Assembly: GCA_016714365.1 (NCBI GenBank)
Contig: JADJNH010000005.1
Location: 906,501 to 970,500 of the forward strand
Direction: 5' to 3'
Length of the DNA: 64,000 nucleotides
Origin: Candidatus Vicinibacter affinis
GTDB lineage: Bacteria; Bacteroidota; Bacteroidia; Chitinophagales; Saprospiraceae
Both the position numbers and the translations under genes were made by a program. Of this stretch, positions 48,011 to 59,300 are shown piece after piece. Under the pieces are notes generated by a model. The model made no database searches, was not told the origin of the DNA, and saw only the letters and a list, made by a program, of their open reading frames with translations. Numbering within the stretch: the first letter of the stretch is position 1; every line of letters starts with the position of its first letter.

Positions 48011-49258
48011 ATGAAAAAATATCTTTTTATACTTATTTTCCAATGTTCATTATTGGTTACAAACTATGCACAAGTAAAAGTAAATGGAATTAGTAGTGTT
48101 GGAATTGGCACAGACACCATAACACCATCTGCAAAGCTTGAAGTGCATAGTACTAATAAAGGATTTTTGAAACCCAGAATGGATACTGCAGCTCGAAAAG
48201 CAATCGCTAATAAGGTTCCCGGGCTTGAAGTTTATGACACTTATTTTAAGAAGACATTCTGGTGGGATGGTTCAAACTGGGTTTCCTGTGGAAATGATTT
48301 AGATTCCTTAAATGAGATTCAAGTTATTTCATTATCAGGTAATACTGTAAGTCTAAGTAAAAACGGCGGTTCATTTAATTTACCTGCGGACTCTCCAACT
48401 GATTTATCATTTACAGGATCAAGTAATGTATATACATTGAATTCCTCAACTGGCTCAGACGTGACTCTTACAGGTGGTTCTTCAACAGGAATTGATTTAC
48501 AATTATCTGGCTCAAACTTAACACTTATTAATTCAAGTACACTATCCTATGATACATCAAGTGGCGCATTAACATTAATACCCAATAACAGTACAGTCTA
48601 TTTGCCTATTGGTATTGCTGGATCAGGAACTGTGAATGCAATACCAAAGTGGACACCAAATTCAACTACACTTGGAAATAGTCAAATTACAGATAATGGA
48701 ACTACAGTTTCAATTGGATCATCCAATGCAACATCTAAATTTCATGTTGGTGGACGAATTGGACAAAATTTTGGGGCCGGTTCGCAATTAAATATGGCAA
48801 TTGGTAATGACGCAGGCAATTCAAATACAACAGGATCATATAATATGTTTTTTGGCATAAATTCAGGTATAGCAAATACCTCAGGTTCTGATAATCTCTT
48901 TATTGGTAAATCAGCTGGTGATCATAATACAACAGGGTCTTCGAATTTATTTCTTGGAACTAATGCCGGATCGGCTAATACAACCGCAAACCATAATTTA
49001 TTTATGGGGTACGACGCTGGCCTTTCAAATACCACAGGGGCGTTTAATCTATTCCTTGGGAATTTTGCTGGTGATGCGAATACGACAGCAACTGACAATA
49101 TCTGTATTGGATATAACTCAGGAGGGGCGACAACAACAGGAGATAAAAATGTCTTTCTAGGATCAAGAGCTGGTCTAACTAACTCCAGTGGCTATGAGAA
49201 TGTTTTGGTAGGTTATGAAGCAGGAAAAACAGTACCGGAAGCAAAAATGTATTTTTAG
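48011..49258 (+). CDS. S74-type surface fibre protein, N-terminal part (frameshifted)
   Basis: Signal peptide MKKYLFILIFQCSLLVTNYAQ, then VGIGTDTITPSAKLEVH, the usual start of Bacteroidota tail-fiber-domain proteins. After a head region come repeats of about 15-16 residues with the pattern NLFxGxxAGxxNTTG. The frame runs out at TAG 49256, but the repeat continues in the next frame (NSTGSKNVFLGSQAG from 49228). One extra A in the A run at 49225-49229 would join this frame to the downstream one. The intact protein would be about 805 residues. It is probably a trimeric surface fibre. It leads an apparent operon with the T9SS cargo and RHS toxin genes. Confidence 0.75.
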   Translation: MKKYLFILIFQCSLLVTNYAQVKVNGISSVGIGTDTITPSAKLEVHSTNKGFLKPRMDTAARKAIANKVPGLEVYDTYFKKTFWWDGSNWVSCGNDLDSLNEIQVISLSGNTVSLSKNGGSFNLPADSPTDLSFTGSSNVYTLNSSTGSDVTLTGGSSTGIDLQLSGSNLTLINSSTLSYDTSSGALTLIPNNSTVYLPIGIAGSGTVNAIPKWTPNSTTLGNSQITDNGTTVSIGSSNATSKFHVGGRIGQNFGAGSQLNMAIGNDAGNSNTTGSYNMFFGINSGIANTSGSDNLFIGKSAGDHNTTGSSNLFLGTNAGSANTTANHNLFMGYDAGLSNTTGAFNLFLGNFAGDANTTATDNICIGYNSGGATTTGDKNVFLGSRAGLTNSSGYENVLVGYEAGKTVPEAKMYF

Positions 49259-49830
49259 GATCACAAGCTGGAACCTCAAATACAACAGGCTATGATAATG
49301 TATTTGTCGGCATGGAAAGTGGAAAAGTAAATTCTACTGGATACCAAAATACTATTATTGGCTCTGGTTCAGCTTTAGCAAATACAAGTGGAAAGAACAA
49401 CCTAATTATGGGAGCCTACTCGGGAAATACAAATAGTACAGGTGAAATGAACATCCTTTTGGGAGCATATTCGGGAAGAACCAATACATCTGGAAGTTAT
49501 AATATTATGATTGGCCCACAAAATTATACTGGAGCATCAAATACTGGTTCAGATAACATATTTATAGGCTCCGATGCAGGTATTAACAATACTTCTGCTT
49601 CTGGAAATTTATTTATTGGTTCTGAAACAGGAAAGACAAATTCAACTGGTGCCAGTAACTTATTTATAGGGCATTCAGCTGGCAAATATAATTCAACTGC
49701 TAACTATAATACATTTATAGGTGTTTTGGCTGGTGGATCTAATTCCACTGGAACTAATAATGTCTTCTTAGGTTACAGAGCAGGAATTGCAAACACTATT
49801 GGGATTGAAAATACGATGATTGGTTACTAT
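48790..49830 (+). repeat. Tandem coding repeats of the fibre protein (about 45-48 bp units)
   Basis: More than 15 imperfect units encode variations of NxFxGxxAGxxNxTG. Periodic glycines and Asn-Thr/Ser pairs suggest a beta-solenoid or trimeric head. The DNA units have diverged while the protein pattern is kept, so this is selected coding repetition. Confidence 0.75.
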
Positions 49831-50427
49831 GCTGATGTATCATCTAATAACCAGAATAATTCAACTGCAATAGGAAATGGAGCCGTATCTCAAGGTTCAA
49901 ATAAAATTCGGGTTGGGAATTCAGCGGTCACTGAAATAGGTGGGGAAGTAGCTTGGTCTACATTATCTGACAAAAGGTTCAAATCAAATATTAAAGATGA
50001 TGTACCTGGATTAGAATTTATTAAAAAACTAAAACCAGTCACTTATTATGTAAATACAAGAATGATAACTGAAAATCTAATTCGAAATATGCATGATTCG
50101 ATAAAAGAGATTTATAGAAAAACGGATTTTAGTGAATCTTCTAATATTAAGAGAACGGGTTTTTTAGCCCAAGACGTCGAAGTGACATGTCAGGAAATTG
50201 GGTATGATTTTGATGGCGTTAATATTCCAAAAGACAAGGAAAATTTGTATTCTCTCAGCTATTCACAATTTGTTGTTCCATTAGTTAAAGCTGTTCAAGA
50301 ACAAGAGCTTAAAATTGAAGAATTAAATATTGAATTAGGCAAACAAAAACAAATAAATGCTGAAAAGGACAGACTATTGAGTGAATTGTTGAAAAGGATT
50401 GAAATTATTGAACTTAAATTAAAGTAG
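49229..50427 (+). CDS. S74-type surface fibre protein, C-terminal part with intramolecular chaperone
   Basis: Continuation of the preceding frame after a one-base shift; the ATG at 49312 lies mid-repeat and is not a real start. After the repeats come GNGAVSQGSNKIRVGNSAVTEI and a peptidase S74 domain (about 49960-50427): WSTLSDKRFKSNIKDD, LKPVTYYVN, TGFLAQDVE, LSYSQFVVPLVKAVQEQ. The Ser-Asp-Lys-Arg segment holds the expected Ser/Lys self-cleavage site. The end is a coiled coil of about 45 residues. In this family the domain aids trimer folding and is then cut off. The next gene starts 20 bp later. Confidence 0.78.
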
Positions 50428-50447
50428 TTCATTTAAAAAATTTAATC

Positions 50448-52118
50448 ATGTATAAGATTACATTAATCATTGGATTTATTTGCTTTAATTGCCTTGTATT
50501 CAATTTCATTTATTCGCAAAGCCCAGGTGGAGTTGATCATCCGTTAGTATGGAAACAATTTTATTCATCAGATAGTAGAGCGTCAAATTCAACTGAGACA
50601 TTTAATTACAATAAATACTTGAAATTAGAAGGAAATAAAAATGATTTAAATATTCCAATTGGAAATTTAAATAAATTCTCATTATTTGTTGTATTTAATA
50701 GTAAAAATAATGAAAATTTTGCAAGCATTTATTCAGAAAATAATGAAATTATCATTACCGATTCTAGTGTGAATTCAAGAAATAAATACGCTTATAAAAA
50801 TACACATACAAAACCAAAAATTTTATCATTTGTAGAAAGTATTAAAAAATTGAAAAATTTGGATACAAATGGTATTATTAAAATTAATCAAAAAAGTATA
50901 GTCATAAGTGAATCTTTTCAGGGAGGTATCGCTGAAATAATTGTTTACGACAAATTGCTAAATAGAAAGCAAATAAATAAAATTGAAAGTTATTTAGCAA
51001 TAAAATATGGAATCTCACTTCCACTAACGAGCAATTATTACAATTCAAATGGAGGTATTATTTGGGATCCTTTACAACATAAAGGTTTTGAGCATAATTT
51101 AACTTCAATTGGGAAGGATAAGAATACAAACCTTAATCAACTTCAATCACGAAATGAATATAGCGATGTTAATTTAACTCTTGGGTTGAATCAAATTGAA
51201 TCTTGTAATAATGACAATAAGAGCACCATTTTAAACAACTCCTATTTGTTCTGGTCTGACAATAATAAATCTTCTATCTTCAAAAGAAAAGATGGGAATT
51301 CAGACATTTTATCCGTTGAACGAATATGGCAAATAGAACATAAAGGTGACTTAGGAAAGGGTGAAGGTCTGGAATTCAATATAAAATTAAAGGATTCCCT
51401 ACCCAACCCTACAAATAATACCCTATGGTTGGTTTGCAATAAAAATAGTATGGGAAATTTAAGTGGTGTAAGTAAAGATGCAATCAAGGTGAAATTGCAA
51501 TTAGAGGAAAATAATTCATACAAGGGCATCATCAATGAGAAGTTCAATTCTTGCGACTTCTATTTTACATTCATATGGGGGCCTAAAATTAACATGGAAT
51601 TGTATCCGGATGTAGAAAATTGCTCTAAATTATTAACTAATGCTATGTTAGAAATTAATGATTTACATGAAGATATTTCGATTTATCTTAATGGCAAAGA
51701 AATAGTAAAAAATCATAAAGATTTAGCCGGAATAATGTCAATATCATTAGAAAATATACCATATTCTAATAATACCCTTAGATTAATTGTCAATCATAAA
51801 GACACACTATATAAATTTTTTAATATTGACAAATCAACGTGTAAGAATGAACAAGTTTTGCAGGAAATTGAAATCACTATTAGCCCAAATCCAATAAGAG
51901 CTGGTTATTATTTTGAGACCCTTGTAAAAGGCTTAGAAGACGGACCAGTATATCTTAAAATTTATTCTGAACAAATGAAATTTATTAAGTCTTTAAATAG
52001 TCATTCGATCAATGGAGTTGTTTCACTAAAAGAAAAAATAAATACCTCAGGAGTATATATACTTGAAATAATTCAAGAAAAAGCTTCAAAATCAAGTAAA
52101 ATTATTGTTATAAACTAG
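50448..52118 (+). CDS. T9SS cargo protein with a concanavalin-like domain
   Basis: 556 residues. Signal peptide about 1-24 (FIYSQ). A lectin-like segment (about 60-185) ends in GGIAEIIVYDKLLNRKQINKIESYLAIKYGI, a block seen in many Bacteroidota secreted LamG-type proteins (the IESYLAIKYG motif). A strand-rich region follows with RIWQIEHKGDLG (about 285-296). The last 82 residues (ITISPNPIRAGYYF, KINTSGVYILEII, KIIVIN) are a T9SS type A sorting domain. It lies between the S74 fibre gene and the giant toxin gene with gaps of 20 and 45 bp, so co-expression is likely. Confidence 0.7.
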   Translation: MYKITLIIGFICFNCLVFNFIYSQSPGGVDHPLVWKQFYSSDSRASNSTETFNYNKYLKLEGNKNDLNIPIGNLNKFSLFVVFNSKNNENFASIYSENNEIIITDSSVNSRNKYAYKNTHTKPKILSFVESIKKLKNLDTNGIIKINQKSIVISESFQGGIAEIIVYDKLLNRKQINKIESYLAIKYGISLPLTSNYYNSNGGIIWDPLQHKGFEHNLTSIGKDKNTNLNQLQSRNEYSDVNLTLGLNQIESCNNDNKSTILNNSYLFWSDNNKSSIFKRKDGNSDILSVERIWQIEHKGDLGKGEGLEFNIKLKDSLPNPTNNTLWLVCNKNSMGNLSGVSKDAIKVKLQLEENNSYKGIINEKFNSCDFYFTFIWGPKINMELYPDVENCSKLLTNAMLEINDLHEDISIYLNGKEIVKNHKDLAGIMSISLENIPYSNNTLRLIVNHKDTLYKFFNIDKSTCKNEQVLQEIEITISPNPIRAGYYFETLVKGLEDGPVYLKIYSEQMKFIKSLNSHSINGVVSLKEKINTSGVYILEIIQEKASKSSKIIVIN

Positions 52119-52163
52119 AAATGCTATTTTCCAAATGAGCTTTATTCACTAACCAGATAGATT

Positions 52164-55100
52164 ATGAAACATACTTTACTTCATACAATACGAATTGTGG
52201 ATACAATTCACCCAGATCTAAATCATCAAATTTCAAATAATAGTCGCTTTGATAAAATAATTATATTAGGAGTTATATTATTTTTAATAAATATGACTTT
52301 TGTTCCATACAAAGGTCTTAATGTCATAAAAGTTAATTCAAAAAGCGAAGTGACTGACCATGTAAAAAATCATGTTCAAGCCAATACATTTAATCATGAA
52401 TTCAATATAAATAATCCTAAAGAATCAAAAACCCATATTGTTATGGCTGCAAGGGACAAAATTATTAAAGAACTTGATCATAACGATTTATTTCTTGACT
52501 CATCAGCCATATCAATTAGTGATGATAAACTTAAAAAAATTACTAAATTAAAATTGAATTCAATTTTAAATCCAATTGAAACTGAGAACAATAATGAAGA
52601 GAACATTTTCAAAGCTGACTTATTAGAAGGACAAATAGGCCGAATAAATGATCAGAATGACTTTCCTCAAGACAACATTTTTCGGGTCAATATTAATCAA
52701 GATATTAATGAAAATTATGAATATTTCTTGAAATATGAAGTATACGGAGTAAATGGTATTGAAGGTGTGGCTAGAAGCATAAATACAGGAAATAGTAAAG
52801 GAGGATATTTTATATCTAAATCGAAAGATTGGAACTTAATAGAAGAGAAATTACAATCCAAGCTGTTAAATACTGGAATGAATATTATTAGATTCGGATC
52901 CGTGGATTCATCATATTCTTATAAAATTAGAAATTTAAGTATTTATAAAAAACCCATTATTTCAGAATCAATTTATAAATTATCAAATGCACATGTAGCA
53001 TATTCTAATGTACATAATTTAATTTATCTAAGATCCATATTATCGGATTCAATTACTAAAGTTTTTTTAAATGGTATTGAATTAGAAATTGAGAATGGTG
53101 AATTGGAATTTGTACATACTTTCACAGAAGAAGAATTAACAACCGGGAAGTTAATGTTAATACTTGAATCAAAAGCACAATTAAGTAAAATTGTTGAAAT
53201 AGGTGTTAAAGATGATAAAACATATGATTTGATTGTTCCGATAAGAAGAACTCAGACAAGTGTGTCAAAGTCAGTTTCTGCAGATCAAATGGCTGATTTG
53301 AAAATTGATGGCGCAAGTTTACACTTAGATTCTGGATCAATAAAGAGCAAACTTAATTTAATCATTAGACCATTAAGATCGGTAGATGTCATCCCAATGA
53401 ATGCCGGATTAATAAATGTAACTAAATCTGGAATTGCATATCGATTCCTTCCACACAATACCGTTTTCGAAAAGAATATTTTAATAAAACTACCCTATGA
53501 GAAAAGTAGAATACCTAATGGCTATACCATTAAAGATATTAAGAGCTTTTATTTTAATGATAAGACTAAATCATGGAGTGAAGTAAATATAGATTCAATT
53601 GATCAAATCAATGAATTGGTTTACATCCGAACCAATCATTTTACAGATTATATCAATGGGATTATTCAAATTCCTGAGAGCCCATCCGCCACCGCATTTA
53701 CACCCACGACTATGTCTGATATCAAAGCTGCCGATCCTTCTTCTGGAATCAATACCATGGCTCCACCAACAGCTAGTCAAAAAGGAGATGCATCAATATC
53801 CTATCCAATAAATATTCCTGCCGGAAGGAAAGGAATACAACCCAATGTATCTCTAAATTATAGCAGTGATGGGGCAAGTGGATGGACAGGTTATGGTTGG
53901 TCAGTGCCTGTAATGTCCGTTATTTTAGATACAAGATGGGGAACCCCTGTCTTTGACCCAACAAATGAAACAGAAATTTATCAATTAAATGGAGAACAAT
54001 TAATACAAAACGATAAAGCAAATCCGAATAGACATAAAGAAGGATCAATGTATAACACCGCTCTTAGAGAGAGACAAACAGGTACAGTTTCCTTCTATGA
54101 AAGAAAGTTAGGAAGTTTTAGTAAGATTGAAAGAATTGGTAGCACAACCTTAAATTATATATGGAAAGTAACCACTACTGATGGCACTATTAATTGGTAT
54201 GGTGGAGTAAATGCATTAGACACAAATTTTATACTCAAATCAAATGCTGGGATCGCTCAATGGATGCTAGCGAGAACAATTGATGTGTTTGGGAATACAA
54301 TTAATTATGAATATGTCAAAAATACAAGCGCTTCAGGGCCTGAAGCTGGTGGAATTAATCTTTATCTGAGTAAGATATACTATACTGGAACAAATGGGAG
54401 TAATGGAAATTATAATGTTGAATTCCTAAGAGGCGGAGAAGGTTCTTATTCAAGAAAAGACATCACAATAAATAATAAATATGGATTTAAAATGTCAGAT
54501 GATCAATTATTAACTAAAATAAAAGTTAATCATAATACTGATTTAGTACGGTCCTACAAATTGGATTACCAATCTGGAAAATTTTATAAAACTTTACTAG
54601 TTAAAATATCTGAATATGATTCTCAAGATAGTTTATTTTATGGTCATGATTTAGAATATTACAATGACATTGATGGGTGTAATCCATTTGATGAAAATGA
54701 AGAAACTATAGAATTACCTTTAAAACCTATTGATTCATGCGGCAATGTAGATACAGATAAGGATGGATGGTTTGATTTATGTGACAATAGTCCACTAATT
54801 TATAATCCACTCCAAGAACTAATTGATACAAGTAAATGTGGTGATATTGATTCTGATGGGGATGGCTTTAGAGATAATTGCGATAATTGTCCTTATACTT
54901 CGAATCCCACTCAGCTAGATACAGATGGAGATGGCATTGGAGATGCTTGTGATAATTGCGTTAATATATGGAATCATAGTCAAAGTGATCGTGATAAAGA
55001 TGGCATAGGCGATGCATGCGATAATTGTCCAAATTACAAAAGCACTTCAGGAAATCAAAATGCTGATAATTTAGATATAGATGGTGATGGACTAGGCGCT

Positions 55101-55883
55101 GCATGTGATAATTGTCCAAATGTGTCTAATCCGGATCAGAGCGATTCAGATCAAGATGGTCTTGGTGATGCATGTGATAATTGCCCATATAAGGAAAATC
55201 CTGATCAATATGATGGAGATGGAGATGGGATAGGTTTTTATTGTGATAATTGTCCTTACCTTTATAATCCGGCCCAAGGGTATGAGTGTGAAGAATGTGT
55301 ATCGATGACTTTTAGGTGGGGAGCACATGAAGGATTCACAATTAAATATTATGATTGTGATAGTGTACTACAGACAATAAGTATATACTCTCCTTATACC
55401 GCCGATACTATAGGACCATTTTGTGGATATTTACAAAGCGTATATGATCATTCCATCATTTCCGACTATAATAACTTTACCATTATAGTAGATTCGATAT
55501 GTAGTAGTAGCGAATCTTTTAAAAAAGGAAACGGTGGATCTGCATTAAAAAATAGAAAAAATAGTACTAACATTTCTACCAATGCCATCCTGGACAATCA
55601 AGTAAAATCTAACAGTACAGTTAGTGAAAACCTTAACAGATATGTACTAATATCAGAACAACCAAACCGACTATCGCCTTCCAATGACCCTAATATTATG
55701 ATGTCGGGTTCTGAATGCATACTCAATTCAAATACGCTTAGAAATTTCAATTTACTGGAATATAATCCAAACTCATCTGCTTTAGGATCTAGTGTCAGCT
55801 ATTCCGTTAATATTGGATTGGGTGTGGGTTTTGGAGTAGGCTGCAAAATATTGAAAAAGGTGGAAAAATATCACTTGATGTAA
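52164..55883 (+). CDS. SpvB/TSP3 N-terminal part of a Tc-like RHS toxin (frameshifted)
   Basis: 1,239 residues. The N-terminus has one membrane-spanning or signal segment (about 33-52). After a strand-rich region of about 450 residues, an SpvB-type domain spans about 510-830 (ADPSSGINTMAPPTASQKGD, SYPINIPAGRKGIQPNVSLNYSS, WTGYGWSVP). Residues about 858-1040 form thrombospondin-type-3 repeats, with calcium loops such as DTDGDGIGDACDNC repeated at least six times. The frame then fails: GVGFGVGCKILKK should read NIEKGGKISLDVSGG with one more A in the run at 55845-55848, and the sequence continues into the next entry. The whole is the B-component-like shell of a fused Tc toxin. Confidence 0.78.
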   Translation: MKHTLLHTIRIVDTIHPDLNHQISNNSRFDKIIILGVILFLINMTFVPYKGLNVIKVNSKSEVTDHVKNHVQANTFNHEFNINNPKESKTHIVMAARDKIIKELDHNDLFLDSSAISISDDKLKKITKLKLNSILNPIETENNNEENIFKADLLEGQIGRINDQNDFPQDNIFRVNINQDINENYEYFLKYEVYGVNGIEGVARSINTGNSKGGYFISKSKDWNLIEEKLQSKLLNTGMNIIRFGSVDSSYSYKIRNLSIYKKPIISESIYKLSNAHVAYSNVHNLIYLRSILSDSITKVFLNGIELEIENGELEFVHTFTEEELTTGKLMLILESKAQLSKIVEIGVKDDKTYDLIVPIRRTQTSVSKSVSADQMADLKIDGASLHLDSGSIKSKLNLIIRPLRSVDVIPMNAGLINVTKSGIAYRFLPHNTVFEKNILIKLPYEKSRIPNGYTIKDIKSFYFNDKTKSWSEVNIDSIDQINELVYIRTNHFTDYINGIIQIPESPSATAFTPTTMSDIKAADPSSGINTMAPPTASQKGDASISYPINIPAGRKGIQPNVSLNYSSDGASGWTGYGWSVPVMSVILDTRWGTPVFDPTNETEIYQLNGEQLIQNDKANPNRHKEGSMYNTALRERQTGTVSFYERKLGSFSKIERIGSTTLNYIWKVTTTDGTINWYGGVNALDTNFILKSNAGIAQWMLARTIDVFGNTINYEYVKNTSASGPEAGGINLYLSKIYYTGTNGSNGNYNVEFLRGGEGSYSRKDITINNKYGFKMSDDQLLTKIKVNHNTDLVRSYKLDYQSGKFYKTLLVKISEYDSQDSLFYGHDLEYYNDIDGCNPFDENEETIELPLKPIDSCGNVDTDKDGWFDLCDNSPLIYNPLQELIDTSKCGDIDSDGDGFRDNCDNCPYTSNPTQLDTDGDGIGDACDNCVNIWNHSQSDRDKDGIGDACDNCPNYKSTSGNQNADNLDIDGDGLGAACDNCPNVSNPDQSDSDQDGLGDACDNCPYKENPDQYDGDGDGIGFYCDNCPYLYNPAQGYECEECVSMTFRWGAHEGFTIKYYDCDSVLQTISIYSPYTADTIGPFCGYLQSVYDHSIISDYNNFTIIVDSICSSSESFKKGNGGSALKNRKNSTNISTNAILDNQVKSNSTVSENLNRYVLISEQPNRLSPSNDPNIMMSGSECILNSNTLRNFNLLEYNPNSSALGSSVSYSVNIGLGVGFGVGCKILKKVEKYHLM

Positions 55884-56305
55884 GTGGAGGCTTAAATGTG
55901 GAAGAAGGTGGAACATTGATAGCAAGTGCAGATATTAATGGTGATGGCTTGACAGATATAATAAGAAAACACAATGGTCGAATCGTATATTACGCTCATA
56001 AAGTAGTGAGAAATTCTGAAAATGTAATAGTGAATGAAATATTTGAAACAACACCTAAGGAAATTTTTACGATGAATCCAGATGGTAGTTTTAGTCCAAC
56101 AAATGACTTATTATACACCTATTCCAAAGCATGGGATTTAAGTCTAGCTGGAACATTCAATTATGGAAAACTTGGTGGTTCGGCTGGTGGAAATTATAGT
56201 AAAGGTAGTAACGTTACTAAAATATTTGTTACAGATGGCAATGGAGATCAACTTCCAGATATTTCGATTAATGGCAAGGTCTTTTTAACCATATTAATCG
56301 ATTGA
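55846..56305 (+). CDS. VCBS/FG-GAP middle piece of the same toxin gene (frameshifted at both ends)
   Basis: A short frame (first ATG-like codon 55898) between two one-base shifts. It encodes SLDVSGGLNVEEGGTLIASADINGDGLTDIIRKHNG, a calcium-binding FG-GAP/VCBS repeat as in the middle of TcdB/TcaC proteins, then a second DGNGDQLPDISI loop. At 56282-56286 a run of five T should be six: the frame then reads VFFNHINRLTGEVYF and enters the large downstream frame. It is not an independent gene. Confidence 0.7.
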
Positions 56306-59300
56306 CTGGTGAAGTTTATTTTACACCGAATAGTGACCCTACTGAAAACCTTGTTGTAGTAGGAAGTGAATTGGAGAAAGAAATTCCTGATACAGTCATT
56401 ACTACATTAAATGAAATACATATTCCCGCTTATGATGTAGTTAAGGTTTGGGAAGCACCGCATGATGGCAAAATTATAATTAAAAATGGCGTAACAACAA
56501 GTGATGCTAAAGTTTCAATTGAAACTGATGCAAACGGATTTTATGGATTAGCAGGGCTTCCGTTAGATAAGAGTACATGCCGACTATATCATGGAAGTTC
56601 GAATGATTTACCGACTGAAATAAATAATTTGCCTACTAGTGCAGGAACTCTTGATTGTGTCTCTGCTGAAATAACTGATTCATGTGAACTTGATTCAGAC
56701 GATGATGGAATTAATGATTGCGTTGAATGTGATTCCATTGGAATAGATTGCATCTCTTGTAAGGATAGTCTTTTGCTACTTAATCAAGTCAATTCTGGAG
56801 TATTGGATTTAAGAGCAACCTCAGGATATATTATTGCTAGGAACAAAATCAAAAATAATGGTCAAGCTTATTATCATAGTAGTGATAGTGTTATGTTAAC
56901 CCAAGAAAACTCTGATATGTTCAAAGTTGAAACAGGTGGTAAGTTCAAAGCATATATTGAAGGTTGTATTAAAAACAATACTTCAGGAGGCGTAAATCCT
57001 GAGGATGCGCCAAATACTGAAACATCTTACTTAAGGGTAAAAAAAGGTCAAAAAATTTACTTTAGACTTCATGTTAAAGAAAATGCAACAAATAATGAAA
57101 TTGGATGGAATCCAGAGGTAAGATATACTCACATTTCAGGAATTGGAATTGATAATACGGAAATGGATTATTCTAGCCTTACACCGCATAAGAGTTCTTA
57201 TGCTGATGGATTCATGATGAGTACTAAATTCGATTATCCACTACCTGCAACGGGCGATAGCTCTACAGTCCTCATAACTTGGGACCCATTTACCATAGCT
57301 GATAATTCAGATTCAATAAAATTTAGAATATTAAAAATTACTGAGGCAGAGGATGGTGACAATCCTGATGAAGTTATGCAGCTTTGGCAAGATTCCATTG
57401 GAATTAAATCAGCTGTAAGAACTATTTATCCTCCAAATCTTACATTGGCTTTAGATACTTTAAATACCTATTACCTTAGATTCGAAGCTTACTCACAATC
57501 AAATAATGATTGGCAAGGTATTAATTGGAATCCAAAATTAATAGTTACACTTGTTGGAATAGATAGTACTGATGTATCTGAAGTGTACCCGCCGGTAAAG
57601 TATTCACTATTCAGAAATTATATATTACCATATAAACCATCTAATGGAAAAAGCTTGAAAAGTTATAATACCATTATTGGTTCAATGACAAAAATTATTG
57701 ACTCGGTATATGTACATTTAAATTTTGCACCTGATATTAAAACTCAAATCATAACATGTACATCTGAAGCTTCAGTTTGCGTAGATGGTAAAGTATTTTT
57801 TAAAGTAAAACAAAATGGAAGAACCATTGGAACAAGAATAATAACCGTTAAAAACAACTCCATTACCATAAATAATTCTATGCCAATTAAAGTAAAATTT
57901 ACAGATGAAATCTCTAAAATATTGACATTGGAGTTAAACAGTGACGGATCTTATTACGGAAATGAATTATTAAGAATATTGGAATCTAGAGGTAACTGGG
58001 ATAAAATGGTTGGGTATCTTGGTTCATCTGCTTATGTTACATCCGGATCAAATGAAGCAAAAAACAATAAAATCACAAGAAGAAATTTGAACCTATTGTA
58101 TGATTTTCAGGAAGCTAAAGGTCATTTTTATCGTGGATGGGGTCAGTTCTTATATAATCCAAGTCAAGATACTGGCCAACATGTAGCATTAAATGATTCT
58201 TTTGGAAGGCTTATAAACACATATAAGGATACCATGTTTACTTTAACAGAAGATCAAATATCAATCATTTCAGATATTACTATTGATGATTTAGATGATG
58301 AAAACTATGGTGAAAATTTTGACCCAGAAACAGGACAAATATTAATTCCAGGATTAACCGATCTAAAACTTCCTAACTTTCTATTTTTAACACCATACGC
58401 GTTTAAAGAAGCGATTATTAAGGAAGGTGCAATATATATTGATCAGAAGTGGAGAGGATTTAGTAAGCATAATTATGTTGCTAAATATTCTGCTCGAGCA
58501 ATTAGCGCAGAAGAAGATGTAACCGATATGATTAGTTTGCATAGTCCATTCCTTGAATATTCTAATTATAATACAGGTGCATATTCACTTAATAAATATG
58601 TCACCTCTAAGACTAAGTCGGTTAATTCCGGGGCGTCAGCTGGAAGGATCAAAGTAGGAAAGAGTAGAACCATCTCTTCGAAATCTACAAATCGATCAGA
58701 TTATATTGATATGAATGGGGATCGATATCCAGATCCAATTTTGGAAAATTTTGCTCAATTAACTAATTCAACCGGAGGATTATATCCTTCGTCTTATACC
58801 ACTTCAGCAATAGCTTCAGGATCTAGAACTTGGGAGAATACTGGCTTAACTGATATCTATAATAATGGTAAAAGCGCATCAGGAACTTTTGGAAAAGCAG
58901 GCAATCAGACCGCTGATCCATCTGGTAAAGGAGGAAATAGATTCGGAAAATTTTTAAATTCAACATTAGGGGATGCGTCTTTAGGTCTTTCGGCTAACAC
59001 CGGCACATCATATAGTAATTGTAAAGTCTTATATATAGATATTAATGGAGATGGACTTACTGATAAACTCTATTACAATGTTAATAATGTAGTTACTAAG
59101 ATGAATCAAGGGAATACAGGTACAGATGATGCACTGACAGATTGGGGACTAGTTGGATTGTATAAAAACATCAATGAATCTAAAGGTTTAGGCTCAAGCC
59201 TTGGAAAAGAATATTCATCCGGAGCAGGAAAAAGTATCACATTTGGGCTATCCATTGGAATTGGCAAAGCCTTGACAGGAATTCAACTTGTTGATATGAA

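Noticed and set aside
48790..49830. CRISPR-like array
   Set aside because: Periodicity is about 45-48 bp but units are diverged, without constant repeats and spacers, and they encode a regular protein motif.
49312..50427. Separate gene starting at ATG 49312
   Set aside because: The ATG lies in the middle of a repeat unit, and the same repeat pattern is open upstream in this frame to the A run at 49225.
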